A stretch of DNA of 64,000 bases from Chloroflexota bacterium (GCA_029262735.1 JAJCYY010000001.1:97278-161277); one strand, 5' to 3'. Shown: positions 29,903 to 39,791, counted from the first letter of the stretch. Notes: generated by a model from the letters alone, not told the origin. Made by a program: numbers and translations.

Positions 29903-30985
29903 CTAGCAGATGCTCGTGTTGTGATCGGCCGGAACAATCGCGAAGGTCGGTTCGAGGATCTGCCAGACCTGCACACCATGATCGCCTATGGCGAACGCCT
30001 GCCATACACCGGAGCCAACATGGACAGGCTCGGAAAGCAGGTCATGGAAGACCTGTTTGCAAGTGAGCTCGGTGGGGGACAAACCGCTTCCGGTGTTCGA
30101 GAATATTCTGCTGGACCGAATGCCAAACCTGGCGCGCAGCTGGTTCTCTATTTCACTGGCTAAGGCGATCGGCACGTTAGATTGCGGCGCGAAAGAGGCG
30201 GCGACAAGCAGAGCCGTGTTCCGCAGCTTCGAATCACTTGCCCACAGAACTGCGTCGGCCTCCGTCGTCACCTCCACTAGCAACTCGCCCCACAGATGCC
30301 ACCGAACCGTTGCCAGGTAGGGATCCTCGAGTTTGGTACCGGAGTAGCTCAGGTTGATCGTTTCGTCGCCTGGAACCTGAATATTGGAAAGTGACCGCTC
30401 AGTCCAATCGACGAAACTGGCCGGGTCCAGGGAGTTCGCGATTTCGGAAATCGACCCGAGATTCGACCGGTCAACCAGCGTCTCGCGAACGGTCACTCTT
30501 GCTCTTCCGGACAAGTGTTCCAGAACAATCACATCCGACCCGACCACCGCTTCCCATTCATCAGGAACGAGGTAGTTGTACTGCATGATCGGTTGGAATG
30601 AACCCGATCTGTCGAGCGGTGTTGCCGTCGGAACGGGGCTGGGAGTCGGAGTGGCGTTGATAGCGGACTCTTCTGCGAACTGGGTGCTCGTGGCTTCCGG
30701 AGTCGGAGTTTGCGTCGAAACCGGCACAAGATCCGGCTCAGCAGGTCCGGAGGGCGCGTTTGGAGCAGACTGTACGGTTGCCGTGATCGAGGCAGCGGTA
30801 ACCGGAGGCGGGCCGAAACTTGGCCACGGAGTTGAGGTAGGAAAAATGGCGGGCCCGGGACCGCCCTTACCCTGCTGAGTTGGTTCTGGCACTTCCGATG
30901 GTGATTGAGCGCCAACACTGGGCGCGCACGCCAGTATCGTTAGCGATGCAAGAAGGGCTATTACCAGTGTGGCACGGACTCTCAA
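29903..30985 (-). CDS. Putative lipoprotein with Pro/Ser/Thr-rich linker
   Basis: 360 residues. A lipoprotein signal peptide ends in LTILAC (residues about 15-20). Then comes a disordered Pro/Thr/Ser linker (about 25-130, with SFGPPPVT, STQTPTPEATS, ATPTPSPVPTAT). A globular C-terminal domain of mixed beta/alpha follows (from IMQYNYLVPDEWEAVVGSDV), recalling the PsbP/LpqN-like domain that interprets a wild-type phrase such as YTNPEYGFSL. The start is TTG with GGGGTG upstream. Surface-exposed; function unknown. Confidence 0.7.
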   Translation of the reverse strand: MRVRATLVIALLASLTILACAPSVGAQSPSEVPEPTQQGKGGPGPAIFPTSTPWPSFGPPPVTAASITATVQSAPNAPSGPAEPDLVPVSTQTPTPEATSTQFAEESAINATPTPSPVPTATPLDRSGSFQPIMQYNYLVPDEWEAVVGSDVIVLEHLSGRARVTVRETLVDRSNLGSISEIANSLDPASFVDWTERSLSNIQVPGDETINLSYSGTKLEDPYLATVRWHLWGELLVEVTTEADAVLWASDSKLRNTALLVAASFAPQSNVPIALASEIENQLRARFGIRSSRIFSNTGSGLSPTELTCKQVFHDLLSEPVHVGSGVWQAFAIGDHGVQVWQILEPTFAIVPADHNTSIC

Positions 30986-31481
30986 GCGCTTTCACCCCGG
31001 TCGTTCGGTGAACAGGCAAGTACGCTTATCTGGCCTGAAGTGGACAGGTCCAGTACCTCACTACGTTCTCACCGAGATCAGCTTTGAGACTGCTTGGCCC
31101 ACACATGAGTAACGTGTGATCCGAGTGTTGAGAACCGTGAGCCAGCGCGTGGAGATCGGTTGATTTGAGATTACCCACACTCGACTCACTCTCGTTCGTC
31201 GTCAAAGGTTGATCGCCTGGGCCTTTAGTACCACTGAGCTTCGGCAACGTCATTAACCAGGGCTGCTTGACGGAGAGCGGAACGTGTCCGGGCACCGTGC
31301 CTAACAGCCTGCTCGGTTGATCGCGACTGAGATCGCTCATCGGCTACATAAGCACGAATTTCACCGCTTCCATCGCGGCGACCGGTCGAATGCCTAATAC
31401 GGACGTTTCTAACGAAGGTTGGAGTAGAATCCGCCTTCGTGACCCTTCAAATCCTGACACGTTTCCCCGGAGACTTATCGA
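30986..31481. other. Intergenic region without a supported gene
   Basis: 496 bases between the divergent lipoprotein and MDMPI-family genes. A 104-codon minus frame (31026-31340) has unconvincing composition and no SD. One stretch on the minus strand (about 31210-31255) recalls the 3' end of 23S rRNA but only weakly. Both promoters must lie here; none is clear by eye. Confidence 0.4.
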
Positions 31482-32261
31482 GTGAACTCGGCTAACTCAC
31501 CGACCGCGGCTCAGTTTCTTACGTCCATAGAGAACGACTCGAAGGCACTGACGGCGGCGGCTCGAAAAGGTCTGGACGCACCGGTTCCTTCCTGTCCGGG
31601 ATGGACGGTGCGAGACCTTGTGCTACACACAGGCCGGATCCACTGGCAGAAGGAGCTGATCATTCGGGAAGGTGCAAAAAACCCGGATTTTCAAGTGGGC
31701 GAGGTCGAAGACGACCTTATTGACTGGTTTAGCGATGGGGCATCGAAGATGCTTGCCGCGTTTCGCTCCGCTGATTCATCAGACCCTGCCTGGACCTGGC
31801 ACGAATCTGATAAGACGGTCGGGTTCTGGTACCGCCGCATGGCGCACGAGACGCTGATCCACCGGGTCGATGGCGAACTCGCGCACGGTGGGATCAGTCA
31901 AATTGACCCGATCATTGCTGGAGACGGGATCGACGAGGCTCTGACGCTGTTCATTGCCGGTTGTCCTTCCTGGGCGACGATCGAACTCGGGAATAGCGTC
32001 ATAAGACTCAATACTCCGAACCGAAGTTGGTTTCTTCGCTTCGGAAACTACTCCGGGGAGACCAGAAGTGGGAGAGTCCTGTCGCAGGTCCCGGCAGTTG
32101 CGCTGGAATCTGAGCTGTCGAACTGGGACTGCGAAGTCAGCGGTGCCGCGGCGGCGCTGAACCTGTGGCTCTGGGGGCGCGGAACGTCTACTGAACTCGA
32201 GATTTCAGGTGAAGAATCTCTTGCAGAGCGGCTCAGGGAAGTGGCTGCAAACTCAACATGA
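31482..32261 (+). CDS. Maleylpyruvate isomerase family (mycothiol-type) protein
   Basis: 259 residues. The N-terminal DinB_2/MDMPI domain has PSCPGWTVRDLVLHTGRIHWQ (residues about 37-57) and AHETLIHRVDGELA (about 125), containing the three metal histidines, as in TIGR03083-type proteins. A C-terminal domain follows. In actinobacteria such enzymes use mycothiol as cofactor; whether this organism makes mycothiol is not shown here. GTG start. Another DinB-fold gene follows 28 bases later on the same strand, so they are probably one transcript. Confidence 0.85.
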   Translation: MNSANSPTAAQFLTSIENDSKALTAAARKGLDAPVPSCPGWTVRDLVLHTGRIHWQKELIIREGAKNPDFQVGEVEDDLIDWFSDGASKMLAAFRSADSSDPAWTWHESDKTVGFWYRRMAHETLIHRVDGELAHGGISQIDPIIAGDGIDEALTLFIAGCPSWATIELGNSVIRLNTPNRSWFLRFGNYSGETRSGRVLSQVPAVALESELSNWDCEVSGAAAALNLWLWGRGTSTELEISGEESLAERLREVAANST

Positions 32262-32289
32262 ACGGAACCCGGTTACTGGGAGTGCAGAC

Positions 32290-32811
32290 ATGAGCCTGAA
32301 TACCTTCGTCTTGCATGTGCTCGATGAGATCGACACTGAGCTCCAGATGTCGCTTAACGGACTGGAATTGGAACAGGTGATGTGGCGCCCAGCACCGCAG
32401 TCGAACTCAATAGGCTGGCTCGCGTGGCACATAGCACGGCTGCAGGATGCGAGAGCGGCGGCGCTTGCAGGTAAAGAGCAGCTCTGGATCTCAGACCGTT
32501 GGCACGATCGGTTCGGCCTGCCTCCAGATCCAGGCAATCACGGTCGTGGCCATTCAGACGAAGATGTTGACGCAGTGCGCCCTGAATCGGCCGCTGCACT
32601 CAGTGAATACGCGGGCGCGGCGCACTCATCCCTCCGCAGTGAAATCGAGGATCTAGACGATCTCGAATCATCAGCGGAGCCGACCGGTAGTTCGGGTGAT
32701 GGTTCGGTGGAAGCCCTGGTCTTCCGCGCTGTCCACGGCGGACTCGCTCACCTTGGGCAACTGATGTACGTTCGCGGACTTGTCGAAAAGCGCCACTGGT
32801 TCCCAAGATGA
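32290..32811 (+). CDS. DinB-family protein (DUF664-like)
   Basis: 173 residues. The metal-ligand histidines are in GWLAWHIARLQD (about residue 47) and HGGLAHLGQLMYVRG (about residue 150), the DinB/DUF664 pattern. It follows the MDMPI-like gene closely; an ATG earlier in the same frame overlaps that gene and has less support. Probably a thiol-dependent transferase or a metal-binding scaffold; the substrate is unknown. Confidence 0.85.
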   Translation: MSLNTFVLHVLDEIDTELQMSLNGLELEQVMWRPAPQSNSIGWLAWHIARLQDARAAALAGKEQLWISDRWHDRFGLPPDPGNHGRGHSDEDVDAVRPESAAALSEYAGAAHSSLRSEIEDLDDLESSAEPTGSSGDGSVEALVFRAVHGGLAHLGQLMYVRGLVEKRHWFPR

Positions 32812-32935
32812 AGCTGGGCGTAGCGGTTCACACAAAGGGCTGATGTGCAGTTCGCAACCGCACGAGTATTGTCAGTTGGACCTGTGAATACCAGAACGCA
32901 GACCCCACGTCACTCACTGGAAACTGGCAGTCAGC

Positions 32936-34066
32936 TTAAAAGCGGTCAGGGCTGAATAGCGAGATATCGTGTTGCGTCTTTCGGTCCACAGTGAGATCCG
33001 CCATGATCTCCCCGATCACGCTGGCGAACTTGAAGCCGTGTCCTGAGAATCCTGCGGCAAACGAAACTTGAGGCAGTCCGGGCGGTGATCCAATTATGAA
33101 ATGTTCATCAGGTGAGTTGGTGAACATGCACGTCTTCATGCTCATGACGGGGCCGTTTGCCAGGGGGAAATAACGCTTCACCGCGGCTCGTAAAATCGCT
33201 TCATCTTCAGCATGAACGCTCCGATCCACTTCGTCCGCATCCGTCTGTTCATCCAGATGGTGGTATCGACCGATCTTGAATCCCGGTATCCCGAAAACCG
33301 GAAATCCGTAGTAGCGGCCTTCCTCGAACAGCGCATTAAAAACCGGAAAGCGTTCCGGCGCGAAGTCCGCGGGAGTCTCGGGTTGAAGCCAGGCGAGTGC
33401 CTGCCGTTCCGGCACCGCGAGCCCGGACAGTCCGGGGAGTAGCTTCTCGCTCCAAGCTCCGGCCGTCACAACGAGGGAACCCGCTTCATATTCGCCGCGG
33501 TCTGTGGTGACCCTTACAGAGCCAGAACCGGTTTCCTCCCATCCCTCAACAGACTCGCGGGCATGAATCTCTGCACCGAGTTCACTGGCGATGTTCGCAT
33601 ACGAAACTATGGACCGTTCAGCCAGCAAGAAACCGCCGTCCGGCTGCAGAAGCGAGAGATGGCCCTCAGGGAGCCGATATCCGGGAAAACGCTCGTTCGT
33701 TTCGGCGGCGGTAAGCACCTCGTGAGGGATATCGTGGATCTGGCAGGATTTCAGAGAGCCAGTGAACACTTCACCGTCTTCGGTGTCAGTATCGATTGAG
33801 CCGGTCGTGTACAGCAGATTCTCGCCCGCGCGGGATTCGATCTCGTGCCAGAGCTCATACGCCCGCCTCATCAGTGGGACGTAAGAAGGATCTTCGTAGT
33901 AGGCGAGGCGAATTATTCGGTTGATACCGTGGGAGGAACCCTGGTCACCTGGGATATCGAACTTCTCAAGGCCGAGCACGCGCAACCCGCGTTTCGCGAG
34001 CTCGTAGACAGTGGCGCTGCCCATTGCACCAACGCCGATCACGATTGCGTCATACTGCGCGGACAT
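32936..34066 (-). CDS. Sarcosine oxidase / N-methyl-tryptophan oxidase-like flavoenzyme
   Basis: 376 residues. N-terminal FAD motif GVGAMGSATVYELAKRG, then LEKFDIPGDQGSSHGINRIIRLAYY, which is typical of monomeric sarcosine/N-methyltryptophan oxidases. The Cys in MKTCMFTNSPDEHFIIG (about residue 310) is where these enzymes attach FAD covalently. It oxidises secondary N-methyl amines to an amine, formaldehyde and peroxide; the substrate is uncertain. The ATG at 34066 is five bases after GGGAGG. The UGSC-type selenoprotein gene lies 80 bases upstream on the same strand and may be co-transcribed. Confidence 0.88.
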   Translation of the reverse strand: MSAQYDAIVIGVGAMGSATVYELAKRGLRVLGLEKFDIPGDQGSSHGINRIIRLAYYEDPSYVPLMRRAYELWHEIESRAGENLLYTTGSIDTDTEDGEVFTGSLKSCQIHDIPHEVLTAAETNERFPGYRLPEGHLSLLQPDGGFLLAERSIVSYANIASELGAEIHARESVEGWEETGSGSVRVTTDRGEYEAGSLVVTAGAWSEKLLPGLSGLAVPERQALAWLQPETPADFAPERFPVFNALFEEGRYYGFPVFGIPGFKIGRYHHLDEQTDADEVDRSVHAEDEAILRAAVKRYFPLANGPVMSMKTCMFTNSPDEHFIIGSPPGLPQVSFAAGFSGHGFKFASVIGEIMADLTVDRKTQHDISLFSPDRF

Positions 34067-34145
34067 TTTCACCTCCCAGGGGACAGGCTGTGGATACGCA
34101 CACCAACAGTGAGGTCATGCGTTCGCCAGTCGGCAGCGGGGCTTT

Positions 34146-35789
34146 CTACGGCATGTATTGATCGATTCCTTCTGTCACCGGCGACGGTCCGCTTGGGAAT
34201 ACCGCAGTCTTCGCACGGTCAGCGCCGACCACTATGATCGAGCAGTCTTCCGGAGAGTCCATCACATTGATGTTGATCTCCATTCGCTGCTGCGGTGTCA
34301 GCTTCTCTAGCCACTTCCAGTGCTCGCTCACACGAGCTTCTCCTTCAAGAGGCATGTACTCGATCATCTGGCCCAAGCTGCCCCTGGCGTGCTCCTGGAT
34401 GAACTCCCTGGCCTGCTGCTTCGAGAAACCCTGCGAACCTACAGGCCGGGCCACGTCCGGGGGCAACAGAATCAATCGTTGGACTCCGCCCTTCTCGCCC
34501 TGCAGGCTTCGCGTGCCAAACGTGCAGCCGTAGGCCAGGTTTCTGAGCAGCCCTTCGGCTGTGTGGTTCCCCTGGTCCTGCACATCCAGCTCACCGTCCG
34601 TAATGAACAGGCTGAGCGCGCTTTGGTCGTGCGTGAAGCCACGATCGACATGGAACGGGTCCCACGGACTCATCTCTTCGTTTTCGGCAATGCACTGGAC
34701 AAACTTCCTGGACGTGCCGATCGTGTCCATGTCCATCTGGTTCGGGTACCAGTAGCCGATATTGCGGAAACACAGTGCGAATGCCCGCCCGATGAGCGTG
34801 TTTACCTGGTTGTCTCGTCCCGGCCCCAGCGCCGAACGCGGGTTCAGTCCGATCTCTTTCGTGATTGGACCGTTTACGATGAGTAGCGGAGCCTGTGGGC
34901 TGGTGGACATGAGCAACGACTTCCCGCCCTGTCCACCGATTTTCGATAGGGCCTTCACCCCGGCGATGATGACCGGCAAATGTTGCGGCTTCGCTCCGGC
35001 CATCACTGAATTGATCGCTATCTTCTCAACCGTTGCAAGACCGAACCCCGGCGGCATGTCGCAGACCACGTGTTCCGGAGGTAGGCTCGTTCCCCTCATC
35101 ATCGCCTCAACCGATTCTGCGGTCGGTGGATGCAGAAACAGACCGTCGCCAAGATCGTCACGAATAAATGCATCGTTCATCCGAAGTATGGCGTCGTGCC
35201 GGTCTTCGCCCTCGAACCGGTGAGTGCTGTCGGTATCAACACCAGGGGTACGGGCATCGATTGACGCAGTCAGTGAGCCGATCAAGTTGTCTATTGCATC
35301 TTCTGTCTGACTCTTGCAAAACTCGGGTTCAAGGTTCCGGTAGATGCGCGGGACCACAACCCACTGCAAGTCTGGCATGCCGAATGCCCGGGAACTGGCA
35401 ACTGCATCGCTTTCAAAACGTCCCGACACGATGGCCACCGCAGGCTTGCCCATCTTTTCGAGCTCAATCATGTCGTGGACCATCCACGACGCGCACGTCC
35501 CTCAATCGGCGGTGGCGCCGATAACGACGTCGCACTCCTCTCCTGCCTGTTTCACGAGCGGCGGCGGTGCAGGATAGTTATTCCCGTTGTAAAAATTGAC
35601 GGTGACGTTGCTGTAGCGGTCTTTGAGCATCTGACCGGCCGTGTTGAGGGCAATGTCCCCTCCATGAGTTCCGCTCCAAAGCAGACCGACCGTCTTGTTG
35701 TCGAGAGTGTCCGGGCGCGGGCTGGCGCTGAACGTGTTGAGCACTCCTCGCTGGGGTGCGACCGGGTTGAGGACCTCTAGGAGATGCAT
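34146..35789 (-). CDS. UGSC-type selenoprotein (in-frame UGA read as selenocysteine)
   Basis: A single 547-residue product is obtained if the TGA at 35504-35502 is decoded as Sec, residue 96. The segment before it (ECDVVIGATAD) and after it (GTCASWMVHDMIELEKMGKP) runs smoothly, giving a Sec-Gly-Thr-Cys redox motif like the U/C-G-S-C motif that names the UGSC family. Without readthrough it would be annotated as a 95-residue fragment plus a 445-residue protein. A SECIS-like hairpin follows directly. The C-terminal part has Gly- and Pro-rich redox-fold segments (GGQGGKSLLMST). ATG with GGAG eight bases upstream. Thiol oxidoreductase function is inferred; it may work with the flavin oxidase next to it. 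Confidence 0.8.
35472..35504 (-). promoter_or_regulatory. UGA codon with bacterial SECIS-like hairpin
   Basis: On the minus strand, UGA (35504-35502) is followed after 11 bases by a perfect 7-bp stem GTCGTGG/CCACGAC (35490-35484 and 35478-35472) closed by the loop ATGGT, which contains GGU. In bacterial SECIS elements SelB recognises a short hairpin just after the UGA with a GU in its apical loop, about 17-25 bases downstream; the loop here is at +19 to +23. The hairpin lies inside the coding sequence, as is normal in bacteria. Confidence 0.75.
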
Positions 35790-35984
35790 TGAGTTCGCTC
35801 CACATAGGCTGATTCGGCAAGATCAACTGGTCTTACCGGAGATGGGGCGATATTACATCAGCCGAACGCTGTTCACATTGCCGATTCGAGATTTAATTGG
35901 GACGTCGGATTCCTGGGCGAGGCTGAAAAGAACAACGCTTCGTGCGTAGATTTGGGGGCAATGGCGCCGATCGGAATACCTGTG

Positions 35985-36278
35985 TCACTCCTCCAAAATT
36001 AGAGCATAGTCGAGCCTGTCCCCCGAAGACGCGCCCCATGCCCAGAACACAGATCCCTTGACCGTTGCAGGTAGGAATGACCACTCCTCCCGGTCGCCGG
36101 AGCCCAGCTCGAATCCCGCTGATTGTGCCGCCGAATCCGATGCCAGGAAAATCGAGCCAGTGTTCCCTGACCTGGCCTTGAATATTACCGATCTGATCCT
36201 TGGCCTTATTGCTGAGCGCAGTTGAACCGAGCTAACGGTGTCCGCAACATTCAGCGATGCAACAATCATCCTCGCCAT
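35985..36278 (-). CDS. Small phage virion protein (tail/neck-like)
   Basis: 97 residues, almost all beta structure (SVIFKARSGNTGSIFLASDS, GFELGSGDREEWSF), the pattern of small virion decoration or tail-completion proteins. Its ATG immediately follows the stop codon of the 611-residue gene upstream, so the two are translationally coupled. Last gene of the minus-strand tail block; the next gene on this strand is the selenoprotein 195 bases on. Confidence 0.55.
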   Translation of the reverse strand: MARMIVASLNVADTVSSVQLRSAIRPRIRSVIFKARSGNTGSIFLASDSAAQSAGFELGSGDREEWSFLPATVKGSVFWAWGASSGDRLDYALILEE

Positions 36279-38114
36279 TTAGACCTCCGTGACCACAATT
36301 CGGAACTTGCCGCTCTCCTCAAATCCAGTGGTCTCTTCGCTCCTCAGACTCACCGGAGTCACCAGCTTCGCGTCTTGCAGATCGGACGCCTCGTCACGGT
36401 AGGAGAACGGGACAAGAGTTTGCTTCTGGAACGCCTGCTCCAACGATTGCCTGACTTCGGTTGCACTCTCACCGGCGTCGGTTTGAACTACAAAGCTATA
36501 AACCCAGCGAATCGGCTGTGCTTTTATGTAGTTGAGGGATAGCCTTTTCAGGTCAGGGCTGTGGAGCAAATGAGTCGAATCGGAGAAATTGATCTCCATC
36601 TCAATACCGAGCGATATCCGATCGAACAGAATTCCTGACGGCTCTCCGTTCAGATTTCGGACCGGCACCGTAACCGCGTGATACCCGGGTTCGTTAAGTT
36701 CAAGAACCTGGCCAGATGTGTCACCGTTGTCACTTGTATAGGTAATTCGGACCGTCTCATTGGAATCCGGTATCGAAACTTCCAGACCAACGCTGACAGC
36801 CAGCTTGTCACGCCCGGAGAGAAAACCATCGAACCAGGGCGTCTCAAGCCTCCCGGTTGGGACGAATCCAAGGCTGCTCTGACCAGCCAATTCCGCACTC
36901 AGGACGGGCAGATTTGCACCGACAGTTCCATTTGCGACAAACGGCTCCAGGTGTCCATACAACAGGCGGTGCCTGCCATTGGCTGTCGAGAGGAACATGC
37001 CGCCCATGTTGTTAGTCGCCTGAAACAATCCACCACCGGTTGCGTCAAATCCGCTCCATGCTTTGCCGTCCCACTGGTGAATGATCGGTTCGCCGCTCGT
37101 GAGGAAAAAAATGCCGTCTATACCAGGATGAGCTTCCTGGTAGTGCCCAAGGGTCGCCCTCGTCGTGAGGCTGTCTGAGACCACATCCGGAGTCAGATCA
37201 TCAACAACGTTTGTAAGACCCGGCGTAAAGCGGAAGACTCGCTGCTCGTTGGTGTAGAAAACAGCTCCGTTCCAGGCGGCGGCGGTAGCGTTTGAACGAG
37301 GCAGTGTGAGGCCAGTGCTGCGAAATCTCTCATTGAGATTGTCGTAGACCCAGAGTCCTCGGCGGGTTGCCAGGTACAGCGCTTCAGGATCATCCCTGTC
37401 TCCAGAGGGTCCGGCAAAGAGGTTCACCACATCGTCGGATGGCTCCGGCAATTCTGCGACCTGCGTCCATCCATCGTTCAGGTCGTTTGAAAAGAACAGT
37501 TGGTCGAGAGAATCCGAACCCCACAGGAGATCTCGCCAGAACGTGACTCTCTTCATGCTCGTCAGATCTCTGTTCCATGCGGCGGAGTCGCTCGCATTCG
37601 ACGACCATTCGGTAGCGACGCCTTGCGCGATCACTGTGACAGGCTTGCCGTTGAGAACTCCCGTCGTAGCGTCGGTTACTGCTCCCAACATGGTTCTTAC
37701 GGGAATCAATCCGAAGCTGTCGTTCGCTTCGTCATAGATGTGGACATCTTTTTCGTTAATCAGGAAAAGACTGTCACTGAAGTCGAAGTAACGACTCAGA
37801 AACGTGCCAAGGCCACCGCCAACCTGACGAATTCCCGGAGCCAGCAGTAGGTGACCCGGCAGGCGGGTATACAGAGAGCTCCATCGATTTCGGTCGAAAT
37901 CGTCAGCGTTCCGGATGGTTTCGAGACCAAACCCGCCGTTCCATGACCTCCACGTAGCGGTGGAAATCAGCGGGTTTGATTCATCGGTGTAGTCACCAAT
38001 TACGGTTTTGGGGGCGAAGCGGGTTGCCAGTTCACGCTGCACAGGTCCCTCTATGCGGTAGGTCCTGCCATCGAGCCGGATCTGGCCTTCGCCTGTCACA
38101 GATGGTTGTGCCAT
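36279..38114 (-). CDS. Large phage tail/appendage protein, beta-propeller-like
   Basis: 611 residues. The middle (about residues 80-400) shows repeated short strands with NGKPVTVIAQG, RDLLWGSDS, EALYLATRRGLWVYDNL, GAVFYTNEQRVFRFTPG and GIFFLTSGEPIIHQWDG, recalling a beta-propeller. The end is a second beta domain (VRITYTSDNGDTSGQVLELN). Such proteins serve as tail-tip or host-recognition parts. The start codon overlaps the stop of the upstream gene by one base (TAATG), so it is coupled to it. Phage origin is inferred from this and its neighbours. Confidence 0.6.
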   Translation of the reverse strand: MAQPSVTGEGQIRLDGRTYRIEGPVQRELATRFAPKTVIGDYTDESNPLISTATWRSWNGGFGLETIRNADDFDRNRWSSLYTRLPGHLLLAPGIRQVGGGLGTFLSRYFDFSDSLFLINEKDVHIYDEANDSFGLIPVRTMLGAVTDATTGVLNGKPVTVIAQGVATEWSSNASDSAAWNRDLTSMKRVTFWRDLLWGSDSLDQLFFSNDLNDGWTQVAELPEPSDDVVNLFAGPSGDRDDPEALYLATRRGLWVYDNLNERFRSTGLTLPRSNATAAAWNGAVFYTNEQRVFRFTPGLTNVVDDLTPDVVSDSLTTRATLGHYQEAHPGIDGIFFLTSGEPIIHQWDGKAWSGFDATGGGLFQATNNMGGMFLSTANGRHRLLYGHLEPFVANGTVGANLPVLSAELAGQSSLGFVPTGRLETPWFDGFLSGRDKLAVSVGLEVSIPDSNETVRITYTSDNGDTSGQVLELNEPGYHAVTVPVRNLNGEPSGILFDRISLGIEMEINFSDSTHLLHSPDLKRLSLNYIKAQPIRWVYSFVVQTDAGESATEVRQSLEQAFQKQTLVPFSYRDEASDLQDAKLVTPVSLRSEETTGFEESGKFRIVVTEV

Positions 38115-39388
38115 TAGTCATCCACCCACCTGATGTTTGCCGGAGTGTTCATCCTCAGTCGTAAAGTCTGGGCAAGCTGTTCGTACAGGTCCGCCTGCTG
38201 CATGGACGCATCCCTGGCAGCGCCGCGTCGCTCACTTCGGGACCGAAGAATTCCAGCAGAGGCAGCGTTGATCACGTACTGCGCATCCACCTCACATACC
38301 TGCGAGTCAGATTCCAGCAGAGAGGGAGCGCGTACGCCGGTAACCCGCAAGCGGGCGTAGGGCAATCGCGCGTCCTCCGTCAACGAGAATTGACGAGTGC
38401 CAGTATTGGTCTTCCAAAACTCACGAGGCACGCGGTGCCACACCTCGGAATTGGACCTGACAAGCTTGATGTCATCGAACCATGTAGTTACAGCACCAGC
38501 ATCGCTGCTACCGGTCGCAATCCGGACAGCGTCGACTGCACTGCTCTTTTCTGGCACAGCCAGCGGGACAGAGGAGTACTTCCACTGACCGCCAACAGAC
38601 ATTGGCACTGGCAACGATTCGTGTGTCGATGAACCCTGGCGCAGCTGGACCACAAGGTTCGAAGAGGTCAGAGAGCCGTTCGACTTGTGCCAGAACTCGA
38701 TTCGATCAAAGCCTCTCACATCGACCGCTGAGCATATTTTTTCTGCCAGTGGCTCACCGGTTGCCGCGGCAGCCTGGACTTCAAGTTGGGCTGATCCGCT
38801 GCCCTGACGAAAATCGGCCGAGTCAACGCTGGCAGAAACGTTGCCGGAAAGCTCGGTCAGCGGTCCATCCAGGTCGGTTACCTGGAGCCCTGAGTATGCG
38901 GACCGCCAGCTCAGCTCCCTGATCCCGGTCCATGCCGACGACAGAGCGAACGCGTTTATCTGACCACCGGTGTGAAACGATTCGTCCGAAGTTTCGACGG
39001 ACCCCTTCCGGGTGACTCCGCTGATCGCCTGGTTGACGAACTCGTGAACGATTCCTGGCGAAATGTCTGCGTCCCAGAGCTCATACAACCAACTGCTTCC
39101 TGCGACCACCGAAAACCCTTTTGAGACTGTGATCGACCGCTCGTCCCGTGACGATGCGGAAACTCTTCTGGAGTGTTTCGCTCCAGCTGAATCCGTTGCA
39201 TAGATCCATCGTCCGCGGTGTTCGTTTTCGGCTCCGAAAGCAAGAGTGTCGTCAACGAGCTTGACAGCGTTCTGAGAAGTCTCGGACGGGGCCGATTCAA
39301 TCTGGCCGCCCTCCTGTCGTACCGCGCCGAGCAGCAGGCCAATTGAGTGCCTGAGCTGCTTCCTGTTCCGCCGTTGCGTGACCGGCAT
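38114..39388 (-). CDS. Phage appendage protein with carbohydrate-binding-like domain
   Basis: 424 residues. Residues about 190-315 form a jelly-roll-like domain (DVRGFDRIEFWHKSNG, LVVQLRQGSS, WKYSSVPLAVP, TWFDDIKLVRS) of the galactose-binding/CBM style, suggesting glycan contact. The N-terminus is basic; the C-terminal helix is rich in Gln and Arg. Overlaps the next gene by one base. Likely a tail fibre or receptor-binding part. Not matched to a named family. Confidence 0.55.
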   Translation of the reverse strand: MPVTQRRNRKQLRHSIGLLLGAVRQEGGQIESAPSETSQNAVKLVDDTLAFGAENEHRGRWIYATDSAGAKHSRRVSASSRDERSITVSKGFSVVAGSSWLYELWDADISPGIVHEFVNQAISGVTRKGSVETSDESFHTGGQINAFALSSAWTGIRELSWRSAYSGLQVTDLDGPLTELSGNVSASVDSADFRQGSGSAQLEVQAAAATGEPLAEKICSAVDVRGFDRIEFWHKSNGSLTSSNLVVQLRQGSSTHESLPVPMSVGGQWKYSSVPLAVPEKSSAVDAVRIATGSSDAGAVTTWFDDIKLVRSNSEVWHRVPREFWKTNTGTRQFSLTEDARLPYARLRVTGVRAPSLLESDSQVCEVDAQYVINAASAGILRSRSERRGAARDASMQQADLYEQLAQTLRLRMNTPANIRWVDD

Positions 39389-39443
39389 CCGAACTCCTCC
39401 TCACCACCATTAGACACACCAGTTTTGCCGTCATAACGCCAAC

Positions 39444-39791
39444 TCAGTCGACTACACTTCTCACTCTCAGGCTCACCGGCCAGTAGGTGATCGAGCCACC
39501 GGAGTCGACAAGCTTGATGTCGCCATTGAAGGTTCCGGCACTCCACGATGACGACTGAACTGACGTGATGTCCCACCTCACCAGTCCGGACGATGCAGTC
39601 ACCGCATCGTTCGGCTCATCTATGAGGATTGTCTGCAACGGCTGGACTAGATTCTCAACAGATAGTGTGTAAATCCCACTCGACGTCACCTGGGATGGAA
39701 CAATCGCTCCGTCAACGGTCAGAATCGCTTCGAGCGAAACGTCAGACCCTGCGGCGATTCCGTCCGGCTCGCCCCACACTTGTCTTGCCAT
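39444..39791 (-). CDS. Small beta-rich virion protein
   Basis: 115 residues, Ig-like alternation of strands (DVSLEAILTVDGAIVPSQVT, IYTLSVENLVQ, GDIKLVDSGGSITYWPVSL). The ATG at 39791 overlaps the TGA of the preceding gene (39988-39791), with GGAGG seven bases before. Probably a decoration or tail-associated protein of the same block. Confidence 0.55.
   Translation of the reverse strand: MARQVWGEPDGIAAGSDVSLEAILTVDGAIVPSQVTSSGIYTLSVENLVQPLQTILIDEPNDAVTASSGLVRWDITSVQSSSWSAGTFNGDIKLVDSGGSITYWPVSLRVRSVVD

Noticed and set aside
31210..31260. Minus-strand similarity to the 3' end of 23S rRNA (GGTACTAA-type segment).
   Set aside because: Only a short patchy match; flanking sequence does not follow 23S helices. 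Too weak without a covariance-model search.
31026..31340. 104-codon minus-strand frame in the gap after the lipoprotein gene.
   Set aside because: No SD, unremarkable composition and no family features.
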